Shown: piece after piece, positions 34,261 to 46,705 of the stretch
Layout: every line of letters starts with the position of its first letter
Numbering within the stretch: position 1 is the stretch's first letter
DNA from: Epiperipatus broadwayi
Taxonomy: Eukaryota > Onychophora > Udeonychophora > Euonychophora > Peripatidae
Direction: 5' to 3'
NCBI GenBank assembly: GCA_028023455.1
Contig: JAQFVV010006208.1
Span: forward strand, 9,718,963-9,782,962
DNA length: 64,000 nucleotides
Position numbers and translations under genes: made by a program
Notes under the pieces: generated by a model
What the model was told of the DNA's origin: nothing
Seen by the model: only the letters and a program-made list of their open reading frames with translations
Databases searched by the model: none

Positions 34261-35180
34261 AAAATGAACATTTCTCGATTAGTGAAAGATGAAAAAAGAA
34301 GACAACAATAGTGCCTAAAAAAGAAACGGATATACAAATTTCCACTGATGAAAACATAACTGAAACTGAGAAATAAAATGCGTCATAATAATAGCTTGAA
34401 TTACGAGAACCTTGACAAGGTGTCAAATCTGCCACTAGAGGGACATAACTACTTCCTGAAAAGAATAGTTAAATCTTGACAATATTAACTATAGACATTA
34501 TACTCATAGTTTTAAGTTAGACTATCATACAAAATTTTGTTTTCTTCTCTTTGTTTACATGTATAAGTAAATTAACTTAATAAGCTTCTATTTAGTTTAT
34601 TTAATTTCATAATTATGATAATAAAAATCGGTGCATTTATTATCAGGTTCTTGAACTCTGTGGAGTAAATATAAAAGGATGTGACAGTATTAAATCAAAT
34701 ATTCATGGTCTACTTGAGAGAAAAATATATAGCAAATAAAAGCTGACCCATATACATACTTATTCCCTATTTTACATTATTGGCGAGTTCTGAGGAGATT
34801 ATTATAAATATGATTCAAATATATCGATTTCAATTATTATTTTGTAATTATTTTTTGATTGTCAAACTTTTGAGAAGACATCTATAACAATTTTAAATCT
34901 TTTTCGTGATCCTAATTAAAATATGCATTCCATATTATAAACATTTACTAATGAGGGAATTTTCATAATTACATAGTGCAGTATTCTAGGTCAAGGTATA
35001 AACACATAATGTATAATGAATATGTAAATAATAATAATTGTATAAATATAACGAATATATAAAACAATAATAATAATTATATAAACGTAGAATAAAAGTA
35101 ATAACTGTAATGTATAATAAATATGTAAAATAACTGTATAGTAATTAAGAATAACGATTGTGTAAAATTGCAATGTTATT
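34261..35180. other. AT-rich sequence
   Basis: The segment 34991-35173 is a near-tandem AT-rich tract (ATAATAATTGTATAAATATA variants). No gene was recognised. Confidence 0.35.
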
Positions 35181-35640
35181 AAATCATAGAAAGTTGTATA
35201 ATAATAGAAAGCCCAGCTGACCTTATAGGGTCAGAAAACTATGTAAAATACCATATATGGTGAGAAACGTAAAAATATTGTGTGTATGTGAAAACGTAAG
35301 TGAAAACACCATATATGGTTAGGAATGTAACAGACTCCAGAAATCTTGAGGGATATATAAACCCCCATAAACTGATCTAATTGTTCCGAGTATGTTCTGA
35401 GTATGTTCTGAGTTTTAATTATAGTCAGAGACTCCTGCCTCTGTAAATCCAAAGCAGGACTAGGGTATTTTATGCAGGTCACCATGACCTTTTATTATTT
35501 TATTACGCCTTATAATAGGCAATGTATATAGTTAAAATTATTCGTATTAAAGTATAATCTTAGCATCTCAATTCTGCCCTTGTCCATTTATTTACTTGCT
35601 GGTCATAAGACACAGCACATAGAAACACAGTTACATTTAG
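35180..35640 (+). mobile_element. Possible solo LTR
   Basis: The segment has promoter-like GGGATATATAAACCCCCATA (35350), a duplicated CGAGTATGTTCTGAGTATGT, a poly(A)-region-like TTTTATTATTTTATTACG and an end at TTTACTTGCTGGTCATAAGA, the order expected of an LTR. No partner LTR or coding region is linked to it and no target duplication was established. This is only a suggestion. Confidence 0.25.
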
Positions 35641-36495
35641 ACACTAGATCTAAAAGTCCCAACCCAAAGCCAGCATTTATCTAAAAGTTATCTATTGAGT
35701 GGAAAATCTAAAATTTTCAGACACCTACATGTCTTCAAACCCAGCTATCCAACGCAAATAGCTTTGCTGAGAGATCTTCAGCCATACCATATATTAGTAA
35801 TCTTAGCAATATAACATTGCTCTTATTTTAACTAGTTATAGTCTCTGCCTTAAGTCTTATGCAATGTTATATTGCTAAGACTACTAATATATGGTATGGC
35901 TGAAGATCTCTCAGCCCCATATAGCTATTTCAATTGGGTAGCTGGGTTTGAAGACATGTAGGTGTCTGAAAATTTTCAGATTTTCCACTCAATAAATAAC
36001 TTTTAGATAAATGCTGGCTTTGGGTTGGTATTTTTAGATCTAGTGTCTGAAGCTGCCCTAGCACCTCTTTGAGGAGTGCCAAAGCACGAAACCATGGTCA
36101 GAGGTTATTGACAGAGATATTTTAAATGTTTTCTCTGGCTAAGCATTTATCACAAAGCTTGTTGAGAAATTGGCAAATGCTCATTTTTTATATCTTACAA
36201 GCTTAAGAGAATTGGGTCATGTGATCTATGACTCTTATTTTGACTATTTATAATCTCTGCCTTAAGTCTTATGCAATGTTATATTGCTAAGACTACTAAT
36301 AAATGGTATGGCTGAAGATCTCTTAGCCCCATATAGCTATTTGAATTGGATAGCTGGGTTTGAAGACATATAGGTGTCTGAAAATTTCAGATTTTCCACT
36401 CAATAGATAACTTTTAGATAAATGCTGGCTTTGGGTTGGTATTTTTAGATCTAGTGTCTGAAGCTACCCTAGCACCTCTCTGAGGAGTGCCAAAA
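35640..36495. repeat. P5 palindromic element plus direct duplication of one arm
   Basis: Left arm 35640-35820 (ACACTAGATCTAAAAGTCCC ... CAATATAACATTGC) pairs with right arm 35853-36048 (CAATGTTATATTGCTAAGAC ... TTTTAGATCTAGTGTCTGAA). The right arm recurs as a direct repeat at 36234-36495, so the block is arm / arm' / arm'. A non-palindromic part (GAGGAGTGCCAAAGCACGAA) is shared with 51.2 kb. Confidence 0.75.
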
Positions 36496-36659
36496 CAACA
36501 GTTACATTTAATTTATTTTTTGATTGTCAAAATTTTTAAGAATATACCCACAATAATTCCAAGTCTACTTAGCAGTTTTAATGGCAAGTATAATTCATAT
36601 TTCAAAGGTTTGCTGTGAGAGTGTTTACTATGATTTTAACATACACATTTCTCTTATAT

Positions 36660-36832
36660 AACTTTATCTTTCTTATTGCATTGCCAAATCTATATAATAT
36701 TAATATCATCTATGTTCTTTATTACTTTTTACAATGCTTTTTTACAACCCACTATTGACAGTTTTGATTGCCCCAGCATCTTCAGAATTTCTAGAAGTAA
36801 TAAAGAACATAGATGATATTAATATTATTATT
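36660..36832. repeat. P4 palindromic element, internally deleted copy
   Basis: TCTATGTTCTTTATTACTTT and TTTTGATTGCCCCAGCATCT are followed directly by AGTAATAAAGAACATAGATG. Most of the hairpin centre is missing compared with 14.1 kb. Confidence 0.7.
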
Positions 36833-37900
36833 CTTATATTCATTATAGCGCATCAGAGGATTTTTTTAAAATAAAAATCATAATTCTAGAAAACACATGA
36901 ATACTTTTTCATTCGTAGAATAAACAAGAGTCGATTCTAACAAATGAAAATTTTATCACACATTAGTTATACAGACATTTATCCTTAATATGGTAGGTCT
37001 GATGACATAGCATAAAACCCTGGCTTCTAAGAAGAAAACAGACAATTAATTACATTTACTTTTCCACCTTAATGCAAATATGTAAAATATATAAAACTTC
37101 ACATGCCAAAAAATGTAACTGTCATAAAAATCCTATTACTATCCTATGTACAAGAAAAGAAAATAGTTCAATTGTAAGATCTATTTAATGAAATCATTTA
37201 AAACATAACAACAACAATAATACCTACATACTTTGAATTTATCTGATAAAGAAGACAGGTGCTTTGAAATCTTACTCAATCTGGCTCTGTAATAAAAATA
37301 TTTTGAATAAAACTACTCCAGGAATTATGGACATGGTCAGTGGTAATCTGTTGACTGCTGTAAACAACTATACAACTTCATATATATGTACATCTATCAG
37401 ACCCTTCATAAGAAGCATAAACAGAAGGCCATGAAAGTTGAACTGGCAGATAGTGCCACTGAGAACCAATATGAGTCAATAGATATGATTGAAAAGGTTA
37501 AAACTTTAAATGAGGCTAGAGAATCACATCCTGAATCTTCTGTGGGGAATTATCTTAGTCCCATTGAATAGATATGTATATTATGCTTACATATCCCTTC
37601 TAATCATGAAGGGCAGGTGTTGCATATAACATGTTACTCCTTTTGATGTGCTAATCCTATTATCTTCATGATATTTTCTAATATTGCATAAAAGATATAC
37701 AAGCTAAGAGTCATTAATATTTTCTTTTTCTAATATATCATAATTTTATGTTTGCTATCAAATTTTAACCATCATCAAGGTAATCAATAAAGTCAAATAT
37801 AGAATGTGCATTTAATTTGGAAATTGTTTGACAATATGGACTAGGTTTATTTTAGACAAAGATATATATAGTGGTTCACTAATCGATCCATCTAATTATC
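36833..37900. other. AT-rich sequence with one unassigned open stretch
   Basis: The + frame at 37386-37571 encodes LADSATENQYESIDMIEKVK in a hydrophilic 61-residue stretch. It could be a relic of a retroelement ORF or chance. No splice framing was found. The rest has no recognised feature. Confidence 0.3.
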
Positions 37901-40680
37901 ATAGTAATAAAAGATTTGTAGACTTTTCTTGATTTTCCAATGCACTCCATGTAGCTTTTTTAAAATTCTATGCAATGATGGACATACCTTAATCATAACC
38001 TTGCATCACAAAGCAATAATCTTAAATACCATATTTATGTAAATTATCTCTGATTCTACTATTATTAGTAGACTAATTAGAATCTCAAATACCAAGTTTG
38101 AAACTTCTCCATACCAAGTTTTACCAATGGGAGATATCAATATGGCATATAAAACATTTGTCAGGAAATGGTGATACCTTTTGGCATTTCTATTGATGAG
38201 TGGGAGAGGGATTTCTGCCAGAAAGTGCCATATCTTTTATCAATGGTACTTATCTCTAATCGACCTTATATGTTATTCCGCAATACTGCATCATCTCATT
38301 AACATATCATTACAAAACTCACCATCCTCAGAACATGCAGCACTTCTGGTAACCCTTAATCTTAATAGTACCAAATTTATTAGCACAAGTAGAACTATTG
38401 AATACTTCTTCCAACTCGAACACCAAGCTACTATTTTCTGTATTTATTTTTTAAATCTAAAACAACTAGAGATGGATCCATTTCCAAGAATGGACCACAT
38501 TTGTAAACCTTATAACTCACCCAATCAATTATATTACCAAGGTATCTCCATAACCCTCGGGTTTAGTGACTCTCATGACAATTTTATATAAGAATGTAAC
38601 AGTACATCCCCTTTGGATGATGATACACCAATGTTGCTTGTCTTAAAAGCAACATATAAATCAATTAGTCACTATTGCTCTTAAAGAATACTTGGCTATT
38701 AAACAAAGTGTTTTTTATATTGATCTTGTATTGGGTCTGGAGAATATATTGGATCTTGAAGCAACCTCCTTGAATTCATGTGCCAAATGCTCTTAATATT
38801 CAAGCCAACCCTATATTTGGAGTGTGGAGAGTCAATGATAGAATTTATCTATTTATTCTTTAAGGATAAACTTTAATTGTGTGAGAAGTTTAATAGATTT
38901 TCTCAATTTCTTGGTCATCCAGAAGATAACATTTAAGTGATTGGTATTTAAAAATTAGATTCCTTGCCAGACTCTGCCTTACTGAAATACATGACATCAC
39001 TTGTTTTATCTATGCACATCTTAGTCATTTTATAGTGCAGTACCTATCTCTCTTAATCAATTTTCTTTCAAAAGAAGTTTATAAAACTCAAAATCTCTTC
39101 AATTTCCCTGGTCTTCTTATAAAGAAATAGGTGAAGACCTCATCATTACAAAATCCTTATCCTGTAATGATGAGTCCGGTAATCATAAAAGTGCTTAAGT
39201 CAGTAATTAAAGATAAAATAGAGCCTTATTTATTGCTCATAATACCAAAAATGCAGTTTTCAAAAAAATATTCATCCATTAGTCAACCAACCTTCTTATT
39301 TAAAACTGTTATAGAGATGCAGTAAAATTATAATCCAATAGCAATTCAACTTGATATCAAATTAGCATTTGATACTATCTCTGAGTATATATTCATCAAC
39401 ACATTAGGTGATATATATGGCTGTACATAAAGCTTATCTCTATGTTCTAACTAATCTTTTATTAAGTAGAGATGTATATGTAATTCTTAATGGGAAAACC
39501 TCCCTTTACTCCATACTGTTCAACACTACTCCTAAGTCACTCCTACTCACCTCATACACAAATCTATTTATTAAAACTATAATGGACATAGGTCTTATAT
39601 AATATGATGGATCAGAGTGACTTAAGGTCAACATGGGTATGACAATAATATTGGCAACAACAAGGGCTTTGAGTGTTCCATTCTCGGATTTTCAATGATA
39701 TGGATGGCTGAAGAGTGAAGAAGAATGAAGCTTGTCCATTAAAGTTTGAAGATTTTCTAATATAAATTGAGCATTGATTGCATGTGTGGGAGATAGTAGT
39801 TATCTGGACCAACTGATGAGTGCTGTTTCAGCATGAAATAGACATTTCACATGTGGTCATGTGTATCGGCTACATAAGATGGAATGGATAGTTGTGGGGA
39901 GCTTGAAAGTTCTATTTCAAGACCTTCTAATTACATTAAACTTAGTATAGATAATATACATGTACGTAAATATTAATTAAAGCTATAGAAAATGAACTAT
40001 TTGGGATACATATACCAGGTTTAAAATCTCATATTTTATGTATTGCAAACATGGATAATGTTTCAGATTTTCTAACTTCCAAGAAACCAAATTCCACAGT
40101 TATTAAATTAACATTCTGCCTATACTAATAAATATAATCAAAAATAATGTGTTTGGCAAATATACCCTGGCTATTACCTGAATGATTATTTTAAAATGTT
40201 TTCAAGCTCCTTTCTTGGTTTTAAATTTTAAGTCAATTTGAAGTGAGGGTAGTAATACAGGAAAAATTAAAAAACCAAGATGGTAACCATAGTTAATTCA
40301 TTATCAAAAACCTATCTATCACTATATATAAAAGTGTCATTGTTCAATTTTATTGTGTTTGCCTGCAGACTCAATTATACATCTTCAATGTTTGTTCATA
40401 GCAATAAAAGACCTTCAATGTAATTTTAGCATATGTCAAAGTCTTCTCAAATATGGCATTTGTTTTTTAAATTACTCATAGAGACAGACCCATTCCTCTT
40501 GCAGGATATTGAAATTCCTTCATACATCCACTTTTGTCAATATAGAAACAACCCTCCCCCCAATAAATATAACTATTGGGAGTCCTATACATTGCTATGT
40601 CACAATTTTCAATATAATGATAATCCTATCTTCAACTTCAACAAGATTAGGTTGTAAATTTAGATTCTGATTTCTTGAAT
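37900..40680 (+). mobile_element. Decayed LINE (L1/Tx1-like RT), split by a family H insertion
   Basis: An APE-like end occurs at 38250-38370 (LHHLINISLQNSPSSEHAAL then LVTLNL, resembling the SDH motif region). RT text follows: PKMQFSKKYSSISQPTFLFK (39240-39300), IAIQLDIKLAFDTI (39340-39380, motif A), VYVILNGKTSLYSILFNTTP and LYTNLFIKTIMD-like (39470-39600). RT text resumes beyond the family H unit at 39967 with NELFGIHIPGLKSHIL and ANMDNVSDFLTS in place of the YADD motif. The element is riddled with stops. Confidence 0.7.
39605..39950 (+). repeat. Family H unit inserted in a LINE relic; hammerhead stem III lost
   Basis: GGATCAGAGTGACTTAAGGT begins the unit. CUGAUGA is at 39813-39819, stem II GUGCU-GUUUC-AGCAU, GAAA intact, but the sequence after it (TAGACATTTCAC) has lost stem III and the 3' stem I strand. 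The tRNA-like tail is degraded. RT text resumes on the other side, so the unit landed inside an existing LINE copy. Confidence 0.75.
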
Positions 40681-40849
40681 CCAAATAATTTTTTTTTGTT
40701 AAAGCCCACACTACACTTTTTCATATATAAAAGGAAGGGTAAGAATATTAATGATCCTGCTTTGATTTATATAAAGAATCACAAACATAAATTCCCTTTT
40801 TTTTACATGCTTCAGTCTATGATTGCATTCATACAATGATTCTCTCATT

Positions 40850-41243
40850 ATAATATTAATATCATCTATGTTCTTTCTTACTTTTACAATGCCTTTTTTA
40901 CAAGCTAATATGACATTTTCGATTGCCCCAGCAATCTTCTTCAAAACTTCTAACTTCTAGTTCTAAGAAGATTGCTGGGACAATAGAAACTGTCATATTA
41001 GGTTGTAAAAAAATCATTGAAAAAGTAATAAAAAGCATAGATAATATTAATATGTATTAGATCATAAAAAAGCATTGTAAAAGTAATAAAGAACATAGAT
41101 GATATTAATATCATATGGTTTTAGCAATGAAAGATAAAGTTATAGATCCTCTCATTATTTGAAAATAACAAAATTGTCATCAATTACCTCTTAGAGATCT
41201 TTAGCAAGAGTAGGTTCTCAATTATTAAAGCCAGAATCTTCAT
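40850..41243. repeat. P4 palindromic element plus first copy of a 326-bp tandem duplication
   Basis: The P4 hairpin (GATTGCCCCAGCAATCTTCT / AGAAGATTGCTGGGACAAT) is followed by flanking sequence to CCAGAATCTTCATT. From 40918 this block is repeated at 41244. Confidence 0.85.
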
Positions 41244-41570
41244 TTCGATTGCCCCAGCAATCTTCTTCAAAACTTCTAACTTCTAGTTCTAAGAAGATTG
41301 CTGGGACAATAGAAACTGTCATATTAGGTTGTAAAAAAATCATTGAAAAAGTAATAAAAAGCATAGATAATATTAATATGTATTAGATCATAAAAAAGCA
41401 TTGTAAAAGTAATAAAGAACATAGATGATATTAATATCATATGGTTTTAGCAATGAAAGATAAAGTTATAGATCCTCTCATTATTTGAAAATAACAAAAT
41501 TGTCATCAATTACCTCTTAGAGATCTTTAGCAAGAGTAGGTTCTCAATTATTAAAGCCAGAATCTTCATT
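41244..41570. repeat. Second copy of the 326-bp tandem duplication
   Basis: A direct copy of 40918-41243 with no difference that I could see by eye (offset exactly 326 bp). The P4 left flanking arm is absent here, which shows that the duplication and not a new insertion produced this copy. Confidence 0.9.
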
Positions 41571-41907
41571 ATCTACGCTCTATGGTGCACCAAGATGCAC
41601 TTTTATTTATATCAATAACCCAAGAAAGCACCCAAATATGTTACAAACAAGCTGGAAATTATAAAACAAAAGTTGCAGAACATATTACACTTCATGAACT
41701 CATCGAAGAATAACAGTATTGCAATGAAATTTTTCTCTGAAATTACTTTAACAGTGGGGATGATGAACTTGAATGAATATAAATATACAAATTTTGTGAA
41801 TCATATATAAAAGCTCTACGTTTTGTTGTCATGATTGGTTAATGTATAAAATGTAATTTATGTGGACAAATAAACAATATAAATGCATTGACTAATAAAG
41901 ACCTCTG

Positions 41908-41908
41908 C

Positions 41909-41990
<82 letters not shown>

Positions 41991-42075
41991 TGATGATGAT
42001 GATGATGATGATGATAATAATAATGATGATGATGATGACAACAATGATGATAATAATAATAATGATAATAATAAT
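41908..42075. repeat. (TAA)n/(TGA)n compound microsatellite
   Basis: About 27 TAA units followed by TGA blocks interrupted by TAA and ACA. The apparent proteins of poly-Ile, poly-Met, poly-Tyr/His or poly-Leu are artefacts of this repeat. Confidence 0.95.
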
Positions 42076-42446
42076 TCAATTTTATTTAAAATGCAATATA
42101 AACCCAATGGTCAATTACAGAATAGGCATATAAAGATATAGAGAAAGGAAGAAAGACATGCCAGATAGTTTGGGCAATGAGACCCCAAATTGTATTTCAG
42201 TTTTAGGCTTTGCTGAACTGATTAAAATTAAGATAAAATCCTTATTATATGTGCTGATTATATGACATATGGGAGAGAATCAAAAAGCATCTGAATGCCA
42301 AGGAGTTATATTTTGAGATCTATGGAATCTAGTGTAATATTTAGGAAAATTGAAGGATATATTTGAAAATAAATCTGAGGTAATTATATATTTGGAGATA
42401 ATCTTGAATAAATATGTAATGTATCTGATGTTTCTTCTTGGCATCA

Positions 42447-42500
42447 AATAATAGTAATAGTAGTAGTGGTAGTAACAGTAGTAGTAATAGTAGTAGAATA
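42447..42500. repeat. (TAG)n-rich microsatellite
   Basis: AATAGTAATAGTAGTAGTGG and similar trinucleotides over about 50 bp. Confidence 0.8.
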
Positions 42501-42975
42501 TACTTGTGACTATGATATGGCTTATGAATACTGGTTTGGGATTATATCAATGTATTGACTTAAAAATAAAGAATTCTGTCATATATTATTTTCATCCATT
42601 TAGCCATGATGATGTGATCTCTTATTTGAGGGAGGGTTGGTGATACATCATTGGAATCTGATGTCAAAAGTTATTAAGTCTACCGAAACGTGAATAGATT
42701 TTTTTAAAAACATTTATTAATAACATTTTTGGTATAGCATTTCAAATTTTACAATTTTTTTTCATTATTAAAAGTTATATAAGAAAAGAATAATGTAAAT
42801 ACTGATCCGGATGTTCATACGTTAACACCTCAACACGCTTGTAATGTTTTTATGATAATAATAAATGCTGATTCTTCTGGAATAAACAAAGTGGTCTCAA
42901 CGTAACTGAGAGAAAAAGAATGTTCTACCAAAAAATATTCTTTGATTTGTTGTGCAATCTGTTATTTTGATTAAA
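42501..42975. other. No recognised feature
   Basis: AT-rich sequence without exon-like or repeat-family content. Confidence 0.35.
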
Positions 42976-42979
42976 GCTT

Positions 42980-43170
42980 TTAATATTTACTAAGGCTGTA
43001 ACCTCAAAAATGTGAGTGTAAAATGCAATAGTAGGGACCTCTACAGGTCTTAACCACAAGTTTACATTTTGGAAGCTTGTGGTTAAGACATGTAGAGGTC
43101 CCTACTATCGCATTTTTATGTGCACATTCTTGACGTTACAGCCTTAGTAAATATTACTTACGTAATCAAT
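42980..43170. repeat. P2 palindromic foldback element, copy 2
   Basis: AATATTTACTAAGGCTGTAA ... GTAGGGACCTCTACAGGTCT faces AGACATGTAGAGGTCCCTAC ... TTACAGCCTTAGTAAATATT. Outer flank CGTAATCAATGTGCG as in the 4.9 and 60.0 kb copies. Confidence 0.8.
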
Positions 43171-43547
43171 GTGCGTTTAAATAAATTAAAGCTTTTATTA
43201 GATTTTTTATTCCAAATAAAAGAATCAATTAATAAAACAAGATAATTAATTAAAACAATATGAATTAATCCATGATATAAAATCAGGATAACAACATTAG
43301 AAAAAATATGGAGATAGAATAAAGCACATGGAAAATAAAATAGAACATATAAAAATAATTAAAAAGAAGTCAATAATTAGGAATGTCAACAAGGCAAGAA
43401 GAAGTTACAAGATCAGTTGGACAGACAATGTTAAGAGTAAAAAGAAATGGTGCAAGTATAGCTCAAGAAAAAGAAAATAAATGGCAATACTAAAAAAATT
43501 AAGAGAAAACTATAGTTGTCCAAAATCCTTTAAAAGATAATTATGAC

Positions 43548-43933
43548 CAGAGAGTACACTCAGGGAATCAAAAACTATTGGACCTAATTCGCTCTCTCAG
43601 AACCAGAGATACCAAACTAGCCCCACCTCCACTCCTCACAGACACTTGGGCAATCCTCCAACTCCCATCCTCTCAGCCTCTGTCATAGGACTCAAACATT
43701 TAAATGTTTGTGACCCATGCGGTGCTTGCTCAACGAAGACATGCATCTCGGACTGGCCTGGACTATACCCCCTTTCCACTTCCCATTCCCTTTTCACATG
43801 TATCCTTCCCCCTTACCATGTTGTTCCTAAAATTTCAATTTACCATATAATCATTACGTTGTAAACCTTTTTCTAACTATATTTGTATTGTTTTTGTTTT
43901 TTTTTATGAATAAACTTTCATCTCTGAGAGAAA
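43548..43933 (+). mobile_element. Poly(A)-tailed retroposed insertion with a 16-bp target duplication
   Basis: The segment is flanked by identical AAAAGATAATTATGAC at 43532-43547 and 43934-43949. It contains AATAAA at 43909-43914, about 17 nt before the A-rich end, and is much richer in C than its surroundings. Part is open (TPILSASVIGLKHLNV, CDPCGACSTKTC). It is either the 5'-truncated end of a LINE or a processed copy of a cellular mRNA 3' region. I do not recognise the source. Confidence 0.8.
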
Positions 43934-43949
43934 AAAAGATAATTATGAC

Positions 43950-44403
43950 AAGACTATGGATATTCTGTCAATCTTGAAAAATCATAATGATCAAATTTAA
44001 AATAAAATAGTAGAGCAGAAAAATGAATCAGAAATGAGCCAGATGGGGCCTATCTGAAAAATATATATGTAGGTCATCAAAGAATATAAAAACAGCCTGA
44101 ATGGAATTATAGGAAATGAATAATCATTCCAAGAAATATAAAGAATAAGGGCCTCATAAGAACCAGAAATGTTATGGGGCTTAGATGAAATCTTCCCCAA
44201 TAGTCAAATTTATATAAATTCCACTTTTAAAAGAAATCATGTAATGTTTAACAAAACACCAGAACTAATAGGAAGAAATTCAGTCCAAGAATTTTTACTT
44301 TATGGTCTAAAACTTTATTACTAGGCTAAACTTAAGAATTTTCTTTTTATGGTTTAGTGCAGTAGTTAAATGATTATTGAGAGCTAACGATTTCTAGATT
44401 GAA
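43950..44403. other. Purine-rich AT-rich sequence
   Basis: No splice-framed exon or repeat was recognised. With 43320-43530 it shows weakly coding-like Lys/Asn-rich text with stops, possibly a very old retroelement. Confidence 0.3.
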
Positions 44404-44507
44404 ACTCAACCTATCATTTTTAGCATTTGAATGTCACATGATATCCGGAGCAAATACTCAACCTATCATTTTTAGCATTTGAATGTCACATGATATCCGG
44501 AGCAAAT
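44404..44507. repeat. Exact 52-bp tandem duplication
   Basis: ACTCAACCTATCATTTTTAG ... ATATCCGGAGCAAAT occurs at 44404-44455 and again at 44456-44507 without a difference. Confidence 0.9.
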
Positions 44508-44702
44508 AAACATTTGATTATTTTATCTCATAATTAACATTCAATGATTTTTTTGTACTATTAATTTTTTATTAGTAGATTTTAAAACTGTAACTGTTTT
44601 TCTTGTTAATACATTATACTAAACTGCTATTTATTTAAATTATTTCCAATTAATCTACTTCCATAGTTGTCCTTTCGGAATTTAAATTATCTTGAATTGA
44701 AT

Positions 44703-44800
44703 TTGTCAAGCGTTGGTGGTCGAGTGGTCAGCACAGCTGCCTTACAAGCAGTTGTCCCGGTTTAGCGGGTCCGCTTCCTGGCCAATGTTATGACACATGG
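44703..44800 (+). repeat. tRNA-Val(UAC)-derived short SINE, second copy
   Basis: The sequence shows GTTGGTGGTCGAGTGGTCAG (A box region), the anticodon arm GCTGC-CTTACAA-GCAGT, a degraded and partly duplicated B-box region around CGGTTTAGCGGGTCCGCTT, and a tail with GACACATGG followed by eight A. The tail matches the copy at 5411-5508. Imperfect flanking direct repeats (atcttgaattgaat / atcttgaaatagaat) are compatible with retroposition. Confidence 0.65.
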
Positions 44801-45170
44801 AAAAAAAATATCTTGAAATAGAATGAATTATAATATTATTAGTAATAGCAAAACACTAACAGAAATCTAACTTTTATTACCTTAGAATTTTCCCTCCCAA
44901 TTTATTTCAACTCATCACATGCAGTTCCTTTAAGTTTGTGACTTGTGTTTTAAGCTTTCTTTACAATGCTAAACTTTATAACATCAACTGAATTTGATTT
45001 AATTTATTTTTGATTCTGAGTTTATTTTTTAATTAATCATTTATGAAAATAACTGGGTTAATAAATTAAATTTTTATTTATATAAAATAATTCCAAATTA
45101 TTATTATTGTTGTTAATAAGCTAATAAACATCGCATGATCACCGTTTCTTATGCTTACTCTTAACTGTTA
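44801..45170. other. AT-rich sequence
   Basis: Nothing recognised except the P1-family outer end motif AACATCGCATGATCACCG at about 45127. Confidence 0.35.
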
Positions 45171-45173
45171 TTA

Positions 45174-45562
45174 AAACAGGCAAAACTCTCTATACGTATT
45201 GCCACTCAGTGCAAATCAGAGTAATCAATGGATGCCAGAAGGCTTGTGCATAAAATCCCCATCGAGTGCCTACTCATCCAATATCCCCACTTTATGGTGT
45301 TTTCAAATTAATTCTCATAGTTTTATAGTTAAACAGAGATAAAAGGTGGCTTCTGGAGGGTTGTATTAGAACCTAAGATCTAGGTGCAGTGCTCTCAGAC
45401 CCAAGGCTCCTCACTGATGAAGGCCACAATCCAGAAACTAATCTGGGGATATTGAATGAATAGGCACTAGATGGGAAATTTTATGCACATCTTCTGGCAT
45501 CCATTGATTACTCTGGCTTATACTGAGTGGCAATAAGTATAGAGAGTTTTGCCTGTTTTTAT
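45174..45562. repeat. P1 palindromic element
   Basis: ACAGGCAAAACTCTCTATAC and AGTATAGAGAGTTTTGCCTG are the terminal arms. The inner arms carry TCAATGGATGCCAGAAGGCT and complement, GATCTAGGTGCAGTGCTCTC and AGTTAAACAGAGATAAAAGG. Confidence 0.75.
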
Positions 45563-45615
45563 TGTTGTTATTGTTGTTGTTGTTATTGTTACTATTATTA
45601 TTATTATTATTAGAT
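45563..45615. repeat. (TTG)n(TTA)n microsatellite abutting P1
   Basis: TTGTTGTTATTGTTGTTGTT followed by TTA repeats directly at the P1 end. The poly-Leu or poly-Asn open frames here are artefacts. Confidence 0.85.
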
Positions 45616-46705
45616 TCTGTCAAATCAATATTGACACCTGATAATCCCATAAACAGAATTTCTCTAGAATACTCCATTATTTATTTGGTGTTTCAGGCTG
45701 CTCAAAAGAAAATTATTGTGATGATAAAATTTATACACCCGGTTGTTGGTTGCTATTCTTCAACACTCATTTTTACCAAGTATTATACTCTTCTCTGACG
45801 AATTAAATCATACCATGATATATTCAAAGTAGAATAATTTTAATCTGGTCCTCACTCAACAAATCAGATTTAAACAGATCCAAAATTAAACAAAATTTTA
45901 TTATATAAGTAACAAAAATTAAAAAAGAAGCATTTAATACAAACAACTTTTAAAATAATATTATTTTAAAATATTAAATAATAAGAGTTAATAATTGTTA
46001 TATAAATAAGCATAGTATAAAAATTAAATATATATCAGTTACAAAATACATGTAGCAATCATAATGAGTAAATTAGGAAGCACAATTAGTAAAATGTTTA
46101 TTCTGCTTTTGCCAAAATAGTCTGTTTCACATTGTTCACATTGTAAAGCTCATACTGTATGCATTATTTTTAATACCTTTAAATCACAAATATGAATATG
46201 TTAATATATAATACTACAACATCATTTAAGTTCATAATTTGTACAAATAAAATTTCACTTTAATCTAAACCCATCTTTAGATTTGGGAATATTGTTGAAA
46301 AAGTTGTAATGAACTATAATATACAAATGAATATTCCACAAATTAATACAAAACATCTTTATAATATGAAATCATATTTACAATCGGGAATATGTGAATG
46401 ATAATATCTAATATTAGATTCTTTGGAAACAATGATAAAGTCTAAAACAGTGAATACTCCAGTGATTATGACAAATAATTAAAGGTAATTAAAATGTATT
46501 TACATTTAAATACTGATTATTTGCTGTACTTGATATTTAATAATAGATGGCATTCCATTTTGCTGATTTTATGTGATCAAATACGATAAAATCATTATTA
46601 TTTTTACATTTTAAAAAAACCCACTAATGGCTTTAGTTCTCAGGAGCTCATAAGAAGTTTGACTCCCAATCGGATATTCTATCCAAATTGCACAGGGTAT
46701 TATTT
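45616..46705. other. AT-rich sequence, possible 3' UTR of the candidate - strand gene
   Basis: No gene was recognised in either frame. If the exon at 46706-46834 is real, the part just below it would be its 3' UTR; TTTATT (AATAAA on the - strand) occurs at about 46097. Confidence 0.3.

Noticed and set aside
37386-37571. Small gene encoding a hydrophilic 61-residue protein
   Set aside because: No splice framing, family match or conservation evidence; it lies between decayed retroelements and may be a relic.
41858-42133. Open frames of poly-Ile/Met, poly-Tyr/His and poly-Leu/Ser
   Set aside because: They are the three phases of a (TAA)n/(TGA)n microsatellite.
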